From Pseudoalteromonas arabiensis (GTDB lineage: Bacteria > Pseudomonadota > Gammaproteobacteria > Enterobacterales > Alteromonadaceae): a stretch of 64,000 nt of DNA. The position numbers and the translations under genes were made by a program. A model generated the notes under the pieces. That model had not been told where the DNA came from, ran no database searches, and saw only the letters and a list, made by a program, of their open reading frames with translations. Positions 7,589-17,184 of the stretch are shown here, piece after piece; position 1 is the stretch's first letter; each line of letters starts with the position of its first letter. The stretch lies in the NCBI RefSeq assembly GCF_001550155.1, contig NZ_LRUF01000026.1:78410-142409 (forward strand). The letters are read 5' to 3'.

Positions 7589-8950
7589 ATGTCTATGTTT
7601 AATATAGGTTTAAGCGGCCTTAAAAGCACTCAAACAGGGTTAGAAGTAACAAGTAATAATATCGCTAACTCATCAACTTCTGGTTATAAAACAGGTAATA
7701 CAGAATTTGCCGCGGTTTACAATGGTGGTAGTCGTGGTGGTGTACGTGTTTCAGATATCAAAGAAGACTTTGTAACCGGTGGTGATATTGTTAGAACAGG
7801 TAACGCACTTGATATTGCAATTGATGGTCAAGGTTTCTTTGCTATCTCTGAAGGTAACCGTATTGCTTATACGCAAGCAGGGCAATTTACCCTAGATAAT
7901 GAGCTTAATATTGTTAATGCAAATGGGGCAAAGCTGCAAGGTTATGGCGTGAGTGATGCTGATGCGGCTGGCGAAGCTGAGATCATCCCAGGTGTGTTAA
8001 CGGATCTTAAAGTACAAGGCGCGAACATCCCAGCTGTCGCAACTGATGCAATCGATTTTCATGGCAACTTAAGCTCTGCCAGCGACATTATTTCTTATCC
8101 TGTAGCACCGAATAACTTTGATCCTACCGATGGCACACAGTATAACTTTTCGCAGCTAACAGAAGTATTCGATTCGCAAGGTAACAGCCATGTATTGACT
8201 CAATACTTCAATCACACAGCTGATAACCAATGGCAAGTAATGTACTTTATGGATGGTTCACCACTACCAGCAAGTGCACTTGGTACCCCCGCAGGGGCTG
8301 TGACTGATACTCAGGATGTTGTTGTTGATGGCAATGTTGTCACAGCAGGTGTTGTTAATATTACCTTTGATGCCGACGGTCAAATGCAACCGCTTGATCC
8401 TGGCTTTACGCCTCCTGCGCCGCCAGCACAAGAAGATGACAACGTACTTGACCCTTACAATCAACGTGAAATTACCATGTCTTTCCCTGTTGGGGGCGGT
8501 GCTGCGCCAATGTCTTTAACGCTGGATATGGCAAAAACAACGCAGTTTGGTACTAATTTTAATATTCTTGAAAATGATGCTAGTGGCTATTCAGCAGGCA
8601 CTTTCTCAGGTTTATCAGTCGAAGAAGATGGCAAAATTTTCGCCACATTCACTAACGGAGAATCTAAGCTTCAAGGGCAGGTTGTACTTGCTTCGTTTGC
8701 AAACACAAATGGTTTAGAAGCGGGTGATAATACGGTTTGGTATGAAACCCGTGACTCTGGTGGTGCCTCATACAGTGAGCCAGACAGCGGCACAGTTGGC
8801 GGATTAATCGCAGGTGCGTATGTCGGCTCTAATGTTGATATCAGTGAGCAGTTAGTCGGCTTAATGTCGTTCCAACAGAACTACCAAGCAAATGCGAAAA
8901 CCATCAGCAGTGCTGATGAAATGATGCAAATTTTATTTAGTAATACTTAA
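7589..8950 (+). CDS. flgE: FlgE hook protein (lateral)
   Basis: This 453-residue hook subunit has the N-terminal rod/hook motif (GLKSTQTGLEVTSNNIANSST), the central FlgE D2 region (about 160-300) and the C-terminal SFQQNYQANAKTISSADEMM. A Pro/Ala-rich loop near residue 270-285 (TPPAPPAQ) is the one irregular part. Length and order are ordinary. A GAGGAA ribosome-binding site lies 6-7 nt before the ATG. Confidence 0.95.
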   Translation: MSMFNIGLSGLKSTQTGLEVTSNNIANSSTSGYKTGNTEFAAVYNGGSRGGVRVSDIKEDFVTGGDIVRTGNALDIAIDGQGFFAISEGNRIAYTQAGQFTLDNELNIVNANGAKLQGYGVSDADAAGEAEIIPGVLTDLKVQGANIPAVATDAIDFHGNLSSASDIISYPVAPNNFDPTDGTQYNFSQLTEVFDSQGNSHVLTQYFNHTADNQWQVMYFMDGSPLPASALGTPAGAVTDTQDVVVDGNVVTAGVVNITFDADGQMQPLDPGFTPPAPPAQEDDNVLDPYNQREITMSFPVGGGAAPMSLTLDMAKTTQFGTNFNILENDASGYSAGTFSGLSVEEDGKIFATFTNGESKLQGQVVLASFANTNGLEAGDNTVWYETRDSGGASYSEPDSGTVGGLIAGAYVGSNVDISEQLVGLMSFQQNYQANAKTISSADEMMQILFSNT

Positions 8951-8961
8951 GGTTTCATCTT

Positions 8962-9702
8962 ATGGAAAAGTTAATTTATACCGCTGTCTCAGGGGCTGAA
9001 CTAAACAATACAGCCTTAAAAGTAACAGCCAATAACTTAGCCAATGTAAGCACTGCAGGTTTTAAGGCTGATTTAGAGCAAGCGCAATCAATGCAAGTTA
9101 CAGGCAGTGGGTTTCGCACTCGTTATCACGCACAAATGTTGCCTGTCACTACCGATTTATCAGCGGGTCCTATGATGGACACTGGCAGAAAACTGGATGT
9201 TGCTCTTAGCGATGGTGGTTTTTTAGAAGTGATTGATGACAATGGCGAACCTGCTTATACGCGCTCTGGTAACCTTGAAATTGATGCGGATGGTTTCTTA
9301 ACCGTAAATAATCGCCGTGTGCAAAGCAATATCGGTGATATTCAGCTAGGGGATTTTGCAGAGTTAGAAATTGCCCCTGACGGTATCATTAATGTGGTTC
9401 CGCTCGGTGGTGGTGTTATCGCTGAAGAAGCACAAATTAAACTTGCTAGTACCGGTGATGAAGGTGCGGTGATGGTTAAAGGGCGTGATGGTTTATTTCG
9501 TGCTGAGAACCTTGAGCCGCTAGACATGGACGAAGCTATTCGTTTGCGTACAGGTGTACTGGAAGGGTCGAATGTGAATGCGGTTCAAGAAATGATTAAA
9601 ACAATGAATATCAGCCGCCAATTTGAAATGAATATCAACATGATGAAAGCAGCTGATGAACTGGCAAACAGTGGCAATAAGCTGGTTAGCGGTCGCGGTT
9701 AG
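8962..9702 (+). CDS. flgF: FlgF proximal rod protein (lateral)
   Basis: FlgF is a 246-residue rod protein of the FlgG family. It shows NNLANVSTAGFKADL near the N-terminus and VNAVQEMIKTMNISRQFEMNINMM at the C-terminus, the pattern of proximal rather than distal rod. It is placed between hook and distal-rod genes as in all related operons. Confidence 0.94.
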   Translation: MEKLIYTAVSGAELNNTALKVTANNLANVSTAGFKADLEQAQSMQVTGSGFRTRYHAQMLPVTTDLSAGPMMDTGRKLDVALSDGGFLEVIDDNGEPAYTRSGNLEIDADGFLTVNNRRVQSNIGDIQLGDFAELEIAPDGIINVVPLGGGVIAEEAQIKLASTGDEGAVMVKGRDGLFRAENLEPLDMDEAIRLRTGVLEGSNVNAVQEMIKTMNISRQFEMNINMMKAADELANSGNKLVSGRG

Positions 9703-9717
9703 GATGTGGAGTGAATA

Positions 9718-10503
9718 ATGAATTCAGCATTATGGGTAAGTAAAACAGGGTTAGCAGCGCAAGATTTGCGTATGACCACAATTTCAAACAACTTAGCGAA
9801 TGTGAGCACGGCCGGTTTCAAAAAAGACCGTGCCGTATTTGAAGATCTATTCTACCAAGTACAGAAGCAACCAGGCGCACAAGCAGATGACTTGAATCAG
9901 TTACCGTCGGGTATTCAGGTGGGAACAGGGGTGCGTATTAATGGTACGCAAAAGCAATTTACTGAAGGAAGCTTTGAGACAAGTAGCAATCAATTAGATG
10001 TTGCGATTGCAGGGCAAGGCTTTTTTCAAATTGAAAGCCCAGATGGTGAGTTACTATACACACGTAATGGTCAATTCCAATTAAATTCAGAGTCTTTATT
10101 GGTGAATGGTAACGGCTTACCGCTTGCGCAAAATATCGCTCTACCAGAGGGGACAACTAAAGTCACCATCGGTCGCGATGGTACAGTGAGTGCGGTTGTT
10201 GATAATGGCGTTGAGCCAATTGAGTTGGGTCAGTTACTAACGGTTAATTTTGCGAACCCTGCTGGTTTAGAGAGCTTAGGTGGTAACCTTTACCGTGAAA
10301 CAGCAGCCTCAGGTGAAGCTATTGAAGGTGTGCCAGGTGAAGAAGCATTTGGTGAATTACAGCAATTTACCATTGAAGGTTCGAATGTCAGTGTTGTTGA
10401 TGAAATGGTAAGTATGATTGCGGTACAGCGCGCGTACGAAATGAACGCTAAGGTCGTATCTGCAGCTGACGAAATGTTGCGTTTCATTAATCAGAATGTG
10501 TGA
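9718..10503 (+). CDS. flgG: FlgG distal rod protein (lateral)
   Basis: FlgG is a 261-residue distal rod subunit. Diagnostic features are the N-terminal SNNLANVSTAGFKKDRAVFEDL, the central GQGFFQIESPDG and TRNGQFQLN segments, and the C-terminal VVDEMVSMIAVQRAYEMNAK. A GGAG lies 8 nt before the ATG. Its stop overlaps a possible GTG start of flgH. Confidence 0.96.
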   Translation: MNSALWVSKTGLAAQDLRMTTISNNLANVSTAGFKKDRAVFEDLFYQVQKQPGAQADDLNQLPSGIQVGTGVRINGTQKQFTEGSFETSSNQLDVAIAGQGFFQIESPDGELLYTRNGQFQLNSESLLVNGNGLPLAQNIALPEGTTKVTIGRDGTVSAVVDNGVEPIELGQLLTVNFANPAGLESLGGNLYRETAASGEAIEGVPGEEAFGELQQFTIEGSNVSVVDEMVSMIAVQRAYEMNAKVVSAADEMLRFINQNV

Positions 10504-10508
10504 TTGCT

Positions 10509-11228
10509 ATGATTAAGTTAAGTGCTACTGTTTTATTGGTTATGCTGCTAGCAGGATGCAGCACTACCGATCATGAACAATATGTGCAATGTAAAGTTGT
10601 TCATGGTGAACCCAAGTGCCCGATTCAAAAACAATCTAGAGCACGCGAAGACTATGAAGTCGCTAAAGATGCGTATCAAGTAGGCTTAAATTATGAAAAC
10701 GGTAGCCTTTACAGTGACAGCTATATGTTTTCTCTGTATTCCGATAAACGTGCTTATCGAGTGGGTGACATTTTAACGGTTGTTTTAAATGAGCGTACAC
10801 AGTCGAGCAAAAGTGCTGATAGTAACTTAGAAAAAAATACTGATGTTGATGTGTCGGTGCCTTTTGCGGGTAACTTGAATGTCGCTGATTTTAATTTAGG
10901 AATTGGTTCAAGCACTGAATTTGATGGTGGTAGTAGCGCAAGTCAGCAAAACTTTTTAAGCGGTGCAATCACAGTCCGCGTTATTCATGTGCTGTCAAAT
11001 GGCACATTAGTGATTAAAGGGCGCAAACAAATTCAGCTAAATCAAGGTGATGAATACATTGAAATGGAAGGTCTCGTTCGCCCAGATGATATTGACGTAG
11101 CTAACCGCATTTCATCATTAAGAGTTGCCGAAGCACAAATTAGCTATACAGGTAGCGGCACACTAGCCGATGCATCAAGCCCAGGTTGGTTTACTTCTTT
11201 ATTTAGCCGTTATTTAAATCCATTTTAG
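10509..11228 (+). CDS. flgH: FlgH L-ring lipoprotein (lateral)
   Basis: FlgH forms the outer-membrane L ring. The signal peptide ends in the lipobox LLAGC, so the mature protein is lipidated at that cysteine about 17 residues from the chosen ATG. The C-terminal domain is typical (LTVVLNERTQSSKSAD, GTLVIKGRKQI, EMEGLVRPDDI). A GTG at 10500 overlapping the flgG stop would add three residues; I prefer the ATG at 10509 because it gives an ordinary signal peptide, but neither has a clear ribosome-binding site. Confidence 0.94.
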   Translation: MIKLSATVLLVMLLAGCSTTDHEQYVQCKVVHGEPKCPIQKQSRAREDYEVAKDAYQVGLNYENGSLYSDSYMFSLYSDKRAYRVGDILTVVLNERTQSSKSADSNLEKNTDVDVSVPFAGNLNVADFNLGIGSSTEFDGGSSASQQNFLSGAITVRVIHVLSNGTLVIKGRKQIQLNQGDEYIEMEGLVRPDDIDVANRISSLRVAEAQISYTGSGTLADASSPGWFTSLFSRYLNPF

Positions 11229-11237
11229 AGCGTAGAT

Positions 11238-12347
11238 ATGAAACAGATACTTTTACTATTGCTTGTTCTTAGTAGTTGCTTTACGCCAGTGCAAGCAGAG
11301 CCGTCTTCACGCCAGCTTCTTGAGCTGGTTGATGTCTTAGGAGTAAGAGACAATCAGCTTGTAGGTTACGGCTTAGTGGTTGGTCTAGCTGGTTCAGGCG
11401 ATAAGGCACAAGTAAAGTTTTCTGCGCAATCTTTGAATAATATGCTTAAACAGTTCGGCGTCACAATGGATGAAAGCCGTCTGCCGAAATCAAAGAATAT
11501 TGCTGCGGTTGCTGTGCATGCAACACTTCCTCCTATGGCCAACCCTGGCCAAGCAATTGATGTAACGGTCAACTCTTTAGGTGATGCCAAAAGCCTTCAT
11601 GGGGGAAGTTTAATGCTTACTCCTTTAAAGGGCATTGATGGCAAAGTGTATGCGCTGGCACAAGGTAATCTTGTTGTAGGTGGTACTAATGCCAGTGGCC
11701 GTAATGGTTCATCTGTCACAGTAAACGTACCCACGTCGGGGATTATTCCTGACGGTGCGATTATTGAACGTAATACGGCTGATATGTTCAAGTTGCAACC
11801 TGATGTCATTTTGAATTTAAAAGAACCCAATTACCAAACCGCTCGAAACATTGTTAAAGCGATCAATAAAGTTTTTGGGCCATCGGTTGCAAGTGCTGAA
11901 AACTGGGGGCGTTTAAAAGTCAGTGCGCCAATCGACCCTGATAGCCGCAACACTTTTATGTCAATGCTTCAAGATATTCGTGTTGAACAGGGCTCTAAAC
12001 AGCCTCGTGTTATTTTTAATAGTCGTACTGGTACGGTCGTGATGAACGAGTTGGTAAAAGTGAATCAAGCTGCGGTAAGTCATGGCAACTTGACCATTAC
12101 GATTACTGAAATGGAAGGGGCTTCACAGCCTAACGCATTTTCGAATGGCAGAACGATGCCATTGCAATCGAGTAATATCGATGTGCAGGAGCAACACAAT
12201 GGCATGTTACTGATGCCGGCAGGGACTTCGCTGGATGAAATTGTAAAAGCAATTAATGCGCTTGGTGCTACACCGAGTGAGTTAATGTCAATTCTAATTG
12301 CGCTCGATAAGGCTGGCGCCTTAGAAGCTGAACTACTCGTGATTTAA
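11238..12347 (+). CDS. flgI: FlgI P-ring protein (lateral)
   Basis: FlgI is the periplasmic P-ring subunit, 369 residues with a cleavable signal peptide (LLLLLVLSSCFTPVQA) and the family hallmarks LVGYGLVVGLAGSGDK, NIAAVAVHATLPP and GTVVMNELVKVNQAAVSHG. FlgA (5254-6015) should be its assembly chaperone. The gene follows flgH after 9 bases. Confidence 0.96.
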   Translation: MKQILLLLLVLSSCFTPVQAEPSSRQLLELVDVLGVRDNQLVGYGLVVGLAGSGDKAQVKFSAQSLNNMLKQFGVTMDESRLPKSKNIAAVAVHATLPPMANPGQAIDVTVNSLGDAKSLHGGSLMLTPLKGIDGKVYALAQGNLVVGGTNASGRNGSSVTVNVPTSGIIPDGAIIERNTADMFKLQPDVILNLKEPNYQTARNIVKAINKVFGPSVASAENWGRLKVSAPIDPDSRNTFMSMLQDIRVEQGSKQPRVIFNSRTGTVVMNELVKVNQAAVSHGNLTITITEMEGASQPNAFSNGRTMPLQSSNIDVQEQHNGMLLMPAGTSLDEIVKAINALGATPSELMSILIALDKAGALEAELLVI

Positions 12348-12362
12348 TAAGGGGTCAATATA

Positions 12363-12839
12363 GTGACTATTGAGTTAACCAAGCCGGATTTTAATACCTT
12401 ACAATCGCTTGCTATCGATCCTGGTCAAGTTCAGCAGCTTATAGCTAATAATACGCAAGAGGAAGGAATTCAAAAGGCCGCGGAGCAATTTGAAGCTATT
12501 TTCTTACAGTTAGTATTGAAAAACATGCATGCAGCAACCGAGGCCGTGTCATCACAAAATGGCTTTTTTGCAAGTAAAGAGCAACAGCAATTTCGTGATA
12601 TGTATGATGCCCAAACAGCTCAGGAGCTAGCTGCAAATAACCAGTTAGGTTTAGCTGAGGCTATTGTCCGTCAATTTAGCGAAAAGTTTACACCGGTTGA
12701 AAATAAATTTAAGGAAATGGCACAGGTTGTCGCTGAACATAGTAAAGAGGTGAATGAAATTGAGGCAGCGCCTGCGCCTGTTGAGCGTTTAAGTGGCCCT
12801 GCATTCGCTCAATCACTTAATATTATTCCGATTAGGTAA
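12363..12839 (+). CDS. flgJ: FlgJ rod cap, single-domain form (lateral)
   Basis: This 158-residue protein matches only the N-terminal rod-capping half of FlgJ (KAAEQFEAIFLQLVLKNMHAA, SKEQQQFRDMYDAQTAQELA). The C-terminal peptidoglycan hydrolase (muramidase) domain of the E. coli protein is absent; the tail is instead Pro/Glu/Ala-rich. The start is a GTG preceded by AAGGGG. The lateral rod therefore needs a separate lytic enzyme to cross the wall, not encoded in this locus as far as I can see. Confidence 0.9.
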   Translation: MTIELTKPDFNTLQSLAIDPGQVQQLIANNTQEEGIQKAAEQFEAIFLQLVLKNMHAATEAVSSQNGFFASKEQQQFRDMYDAQTAQELAANNQLGLAEAIVRQFSEKFTPVENKFKEMAQVVAEHSKEVNEIEAAPAPVERLSGPAFAQSLNIIPIR

Positions 12840-12844
12840 TTGCT

Positions 12845-14179
12845 ATGTCAATGATAAGTAACGCCATGAGTGGCTTAAATGCGGCTAATGTCGCTATGAC
12901 GGTTGCAGGTCAAAATGTTGCAAATGCAGCGGTTGATGGCTACTCACGTCAAGCTGCAAGTTTTGCTACGAGCAACTCGCCGTTAGGCGGTGTTTATGTT
13001 AATTCAGTCGATCGTATTGTCGATGCATTTTTAAATGATGATATTTGGCGCACGCAGTCTGACTTGTCTTATTATCAAAGCAAGCAAACATATTTAGGTT
13101 ATGTAGAAGAAATTGTTGGTACAGACTCGTTAAATTTTAATGATGCTGTTGGACAGATAACAAATGCCTTTAATGCTGCGGCAAGTAGCCCTGATTCAAA
13201 CGCATATAGACAGCAAATTATTTCTTCATCGGAAGGATTGATACAAGATTTAGCACAAATGAATGGTGCGCTTTCGGCACAAATAGATAAGTTGAGCCTA
13301 GAGATGACGAACCTAGCAAGTAACACAAGTTCAACAGCTCAACAGATCGCGGACGTGAATCAGAGTATAGTGCAAGCTATAGCAAACAAGCAGCCTACCG
13401 CAGAACTCAAAGACAAGCGCGAACAATTAATAACAGAACTATCATCGCAGATAGGCATTGCCATCACTGAACGTGATGATGGCAGCCTTGATATTAGTAC
13501 CCTAAGTGGCGCGCCTTTAGTTATTGGGACTTCTGCTGCAACAGTGTCAGTTGCGGGAACTGAGGTTAGCACGTCATTAAAGGGGCAATCATTTACACTT
13601 AATGACCAAGTCGGTGGTAAGTTTGGTGGCTTAATTAGTGCTGACTCACAGGTTATTCAACCAACACTTGAAAAGCTAAGTGATTTGGTCAAGGACTTTG
13701 CCGATGATGTGAATACTGCTTTATCTGAAGGATTTGACTTAAATGGTGATGCTGGTATTCCTTTATTTACTTACAACGTTGCAAATCCTCTATCGTCAAT
13801 TGAAATTAATCCTGCAATTGCCCCAGAAAAAATAGCGTTAATAGGGGGGGAGTTTGACGCAGGAGGAAATTGGGTTGCAGCAGGCGGGCGTGGCGATAAT
13901 GCCAATGTCGCCAATATTATTGCGGCAATTCAAAGTAATGATGATGATTTCTCTGTATTGGTTGGGGATTTGGGAATTGCAAGTAAACAAAATCAAAACA
14001 GTGCGACAACCTCTGAAGTGTTAAATAGCAATGCGGTACTTGCTCGAGATAGCCGAAGCGGCGTTAATTTAGATGAAGAAGCTGCTAATTTGCTGCATTT
14101 TCAACAAATGTACAGCGCTAATGCCAAAGTGATTACTACGGCTGATCAAGTATTCAATACTTTACTAACCATGTTTTAG
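12845..14179 (+). CDS. flgK: FlgK hook-filament junction protein 1 (lateral)
   Basis: FlgK (HAP1), 444 residues, is shorter than the roughly 550-residue enterobacterial protein but has both ends of the D0/D1 core: MSGLNAANVAMTVAGQNVANAAVDGYSRQ (given in part) and the C-terminal LDEEAANLLHFQQMYSANAKVI. The missing length is in the variable surface domain. FlgN should be its export chaperone. Confidence 0.94.
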   Translation: MSMISNAMSGLNAANVAMTVAGQNVANAAVDGYSRQAASFATSNSPLGGVYVNSVDRIVDAFLNDDIWRTQSDLSYYQSKQTYLGYVEEIVGTDSLNFNDAVGQITNAFNAAASSPDSNAYRQQIISSSEGLIQDLAQMNGALSAQIDKLSLEMTNLASNTSSTAQQIADVNQSIVQAIANKQPTAELKDKREQLITELSSQIGIAITERDDGSLDISTLSGAPLVIGTSAATVSVAGTEVSTSLKGQSFTLNDQVGGKFGGLISADSQVIQPTLEKLSDLVKDFADDVNTALSEGFDLNGDAGIPLFTYNVANPLSSIEINPAIAPEKIALIGGEFDAGGNWVAAGGRGDNANVANIIAAIQSNDDDFSVLVGDLGIASKQNQNSATTSEVLNSNAVLARDSRSGVNLDEEAANLLHFQQMYSANAKVITTADQVFNTLLTMF

Positions 14180-14188
14180 GAGTGAGTC

Positions 14189-15088
14189 ATGCGTATTAGT
14201 AGTCACCAATTTCATCTTAATTCAATTAAAAATATCCAACATAACACTGCAGAATTTAATAAAGCATCGGTTCAATTGTCGACCAATGATCGTATTTCGA
14301 AACCATCGGATGACCCTTTAGGTGCTGTAATGCTGCTAAAGCTTGAGAGTGAAATCGAGTCTTTATCGCAATATCAAAGCAACATGGATGCAGTCAATTA
14401 CGCTTTAGGTCAGCAAGAAGTACAGCTAACAGGCATTGTAAATCAGAGCTACTCATTACAAGAGCTCATTACGACTGCAGCAGATGGTTCAATGGGCACT
14501 GAGCAATTAAAAGCACTTGGACAAGAAATGCGGGTGATTTTTCAAGGAATGCTCGATTTAATGAATGCTCAGGATGGCGAAGGGCGTTATTTATTTTCTG
14601 GTAGCGAAACTAATAATAAGCCTTTTATTCAAGATGCAGCGGGAGATTACATTTATAACGGTGATGAACGTATTCGCGAAGTGGCAGTGTCACCAGACTC
14701 TAACGTATTAACAAATATTATCGGTAGTGATTTAGACCCTAATGCTGATTTTTTAAACGCTATGAAAGATTATTTGGATTTAATTGACAACCCACCTGCT
14801 GCGGGTGTTGGTAATGAATCGCGCACCATGATTAATAATTTATCTGATTATTTAGGGCATATTACCGGCGAAATAACAGTGATCGGTGGCACGATGGCAT
14901 CAATGGATTCGTTGGCAACCAGCAACCAAGACATCAATACGTTTACGACTAACCTGCGTGATGATATTAGTGCAGTTGACTACCCTGAAGCCTATATTCG
15001 CATGAACGAATCAATGGCCGCTTATGAGTCTTCGATGCAAGTGTATGCAAATGTTACACAGCTATCATTGTTTTCATATATTAAGTAG
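14189..15088 (+). CDS. flgL: FlgL hook-filament junction protein 3 (lateral)
   Basis: FlgL (HAP3), 299 residues, has the flagellin-like N-terminus (STNDRISKPSDDPLGAVMLLKLESEI region) and the GRYLFSGSETNNKPF motif typical of the family. The C-terminal helix mediates polymerisation. A GGAG ribosome-binding site lies 6 nt before the ATG. It is the last recognised gene of the flgB operon. Confidence 0.94.
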   Translation: MRISSHQFHLNSIKNIQHNTAEFNKASVQLSTNDRISKPSDDPLGAVMLLKLESEIESLSQYQSNMDAVNYALGQQEVQLTGIVNQSYSLQELITTAADGSMGTEQLKALGQEMRVIFQGMLDLMNAQDGEGRYLFSGSETNNKPFIQDAAGDYIYNGDERIREVAVSPDSNVLTNIIGSDLDPNADFLNAMKDYLDLIDNPPAAGVGNESRTMINNLSDYLGHITGEITVIGGTMASMDSLATSNQDINTFTTNLRDDISAVDYPEAYIRMNESMAAYESSMQVYANVTQLSLFSYIK

Positions 15089-15112
15089 TTATTGTTTAAG
15101 GAATAATTAATC

Positions 15113-16141
15113 ATGCTTGTTCAAGGTAGCGAGAAGCCAACGCAGATTGAATCAGTTAAGTCGAGCAAAGCATCTGTTGTTGAGCAGCAGAGCCCGGTGT
15201 CGGCGAGTGATGTAAAGCAATCAGCTAAACATACAGCTCCTGAACAAGGCCAAGTTGCCGTATTATCTCGATGGGCTAAAAAGGGCCAGTTGAGCCAAGC
15301 TATGGCGCAAGTTGAACATCGTGAAATGACCATAAAACAGTTATATTCAGGTCTTGAAAAACTCGCGCAACAGTTAAAATCAATGCCTAGTAGTGCACCG
15401 GTTTCTGCTTTACAAAGCCACAGTATGACGCAGCAAATTACTCAACTGCAGCAACAAGCAAGCGCACAAAGTTCAGGTCTAAATTCGCAACTTAAAGTGC
15501 AGCAGCCAAATGCTCAAGTTGTGCGTCAGTTAAATAGTAAAGTCGATTTGATATCACAACGTCCGCACGATGAAAGTATTCATTTGCTGCTAGGACGAAG
15601 CGGTAAAGCTGTACATTTACAGCTACCGGCTAATCAAAGTGAAGCTGAAAACTTAAATACGATTGCTGAAGCATTCGCCAAGCAGCAAATAAATGTTGAG
15701 GTTAACCGCGATAACCGTCTACTGTTCACTACATCCCCTGAGCACAGTGATGCACTTAAAGAAAATTGGGTCATTACCGGCCAGGGAGTACGGGTGGCAG
15801 CGGGTAACCCTATTTCACTTCAACTTTCAGAGCTCGCCAGTCCGCTTGATCAACTAGAAGAGTCGGTAAAAAAACAGCAAGATGTTAGCGCACATTTAGA
15901 TTTTATAAATCGTGCTCAGCGTCAGCTAAAGGCTAATTTATTACAAATCCAAGCCCAGCACCGTGAGCTTACAGCCCAATTACAGCAAATAGAAAAAAGT
16001 GCAGATGTCTCTGGTGAGCAAATGACGCAACTTAGCCAATCATTAAAATCAAAAATGCTTACGCCAAATGTTGATAACATTGCTGTGATAACAGCACAAG
16101 CAAACATGACCCGTAGCATGGTGAAATACGCTTTAGCTTAA
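15113..16141 (+). CDS. Unknown coiled-coil protein in the lateral flagellar locus
   Basis: I do not recognise this 342-residue protein. Residues 1-55 are polar and likely disordered; about 60-125 and 245-310 are Gln-rich helical, coiled-coil segments (INRAQRQLKANLLQIQAQHRE). Between them, about 150-240, is a compact alpha/beta stretch (IHLLLGRSGKAVHLQLP). No signal peptide or membrane span is seen. It lies 24 bases after flgL, ends at a strong terminator and precedes flagellin, so it is probably the last gene of the flgB operon. Disordered ends and Gln-rich helices suggest an exported or chaperone-like flagellar accessory protein, but that is inference. Confidence 0.75.
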   Translation: MLVQGSEKPTQIESVKSSKASVVEQQSPVSASDVKQSAKHTAPEQGQVAVLSRWAKKGQLSQAMAQVEHREMTIKQLYSGLEKLAQQLKSMPSSAPVSALQSHSMTQQITQLQQQASAQSSGLNSQLKVQQPNAQVVRQLNSKVDLISQRPHDESIHLLLGRSGKAVHLQLPANQSEAENLNTIAEAFAKQQINVEVNRDNRLLFTTSPEHSDALKENWVITGQGVRVAAGNPISLQLSELASPLDQLEESVKKQQDVSAHLDFINRAQRQLKANLLQIQAQHRELTAQLQQIEKSADVSGEQMTQLSQSLKSKMLTPNVDNIAVITAQANMTRSMVKYALA

Positions 16142-16166
16142 AAGATAAATTAGTTTTTAAATTCGT

Positions 16167-16199
16167 ACAGCGTGCCTTGAAGCACGCTGTTGCGTTTTT
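16167..16199 (+). terminator. Terminator ending the flgB operon
   Basis: A perfect 9-bp stem (ACAGCGTGC with GCACGCTGT), a CTTGAA loop and the tail TGCGTTTTT separate the upstream operon from the flagellin gene. Confidence 0.8.
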
Positions 16200-16329
16200 A
16201 ATAACAGGCAGTTTTGAACAGATTTAAAAATAAATGAAAAAAATAGAAAAAAAATTTTAGTTTTTACAATAGGTGGTCGCTCTTAATAAATGAAAGTTAA
16301 ATAAATAGAATTCACAGGAGAATTTAAAA

Positions 16330-17169
16330 ATGGCTTTATCAATTCAATCAAACATGGCGTCACTTTCTATTCAAAACCAACTTAACCGCAGCAACAACGA
16401 TCTTTCTGTTGCACTTGAGCGTTTAGGTTCTGGTTTTAAAATTAACTCAGCAAAAGATGATGCTGCGGGTCTGCAAATCGCAACACGTCTTAATGCTCAG
16501 GTTCGTGGTCAAGAAGCTGGTCTTTATAACGGTAACAATGCAATGTCTATGATGCAAACAGCTGAAGGCGCGTTTGAAGAAATGACCAATATTGCATACC
16601 GCATGAAAGAACTTGCAACGCAAGGTGCAAGTGACACAAATGGTGCAGGTGAGTGGACAGCACAAAGTGCAGAGTACACAGCTCTTGCAGCAGAGCTAAC
16701 TAACATCATGGATAACACGTCGTTTGGTGACGGTACAACACTACTTGATGCAGCGGGTAAATTTGGTGCTGGTCAAGTTGATTTCCAAGTAGGTGCAAGT
16801 GCAGCAGAAACACTCGGTGTGGATATCTCAACTGAGCTTGGCAACGTAACTACTGCAATTGGTAACGCAGCAGCGTTTACTGATGTTGCAACAGCTCAAG
16901 CTCAAATCGCATTTGTTGACACTATCATTGATGAGATTGGTACAGCGCGTTCTGGTTTAGGTGCAACAATGAACCGCCTTGAGCACACAATGAACAACGT
17001 TACAAACATGAAAGAGAACACGCAAGCTTCTGCGGGTCAATTAATGGATGCTGATTTTGCACAAGAAACGTCAAACATGACTAAGCAACAGCTACTTATG
17101 AATTCTGGTATTTCAGTACTAAGTACAGCAAACAGCACAACACAAATGATTGGTTCACTATTACGTTAA
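16330..17169 (+). CDS. lafA: Lateral flagellin LafA
   Basis: This is the single flagellin of the locus, 279 residues, close to the short lateral flagellins of Vibrio. The conserved N-terminal D0/D1 (LERLGSGFKINSAKDDAAGLQIATRL region) and C-terminal helix (TKQQLLMNSGISVLSTANS, ending SLLR) flank only a small central segment, so the surface D2/D3 domains are missing. A consensus AGGAG precedes the ATG by 9 nt. It is a monocistronic unit between two terminators. A sigma28 promoter is expected; the region around 16257-16284 has only a weak match, so I do not list it. Confidence 0.96.
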   Translation: MALSIQSNMASLSIQNQLNRSNNDLSVALERLGSGFKINSAKDDAAGLQIATRLNAQVRGQEAGLYNGNNAMSMMQTAEGAFEEMTNIAYRMKELATQGASDTNGAGEWTAQSAEYTALAAELTNIMDNTSFGDGTTLLDAAGKFGAGQVDFQVGASAAETLGVDISTELGNVTTAIGNAAAFTDVATAQAQIAFVDTIIDEIGTARSGLGATMNRLEHTMNNVTNMKENTQASAGQLMDADFAQETSNMTKQQLLMNSGISVLSTANSTTQMIGSLLR

Positions 17170-17184
17170 TCTAATCATTATAAT

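Noticed and set aside
16257..16284. sigma28 promoter for lafA
   Set aside because: TTAGTTTT-N11-GTCGCTCT matches the consensus at only about half the positions; too weak to list, although such a promoter is expected.
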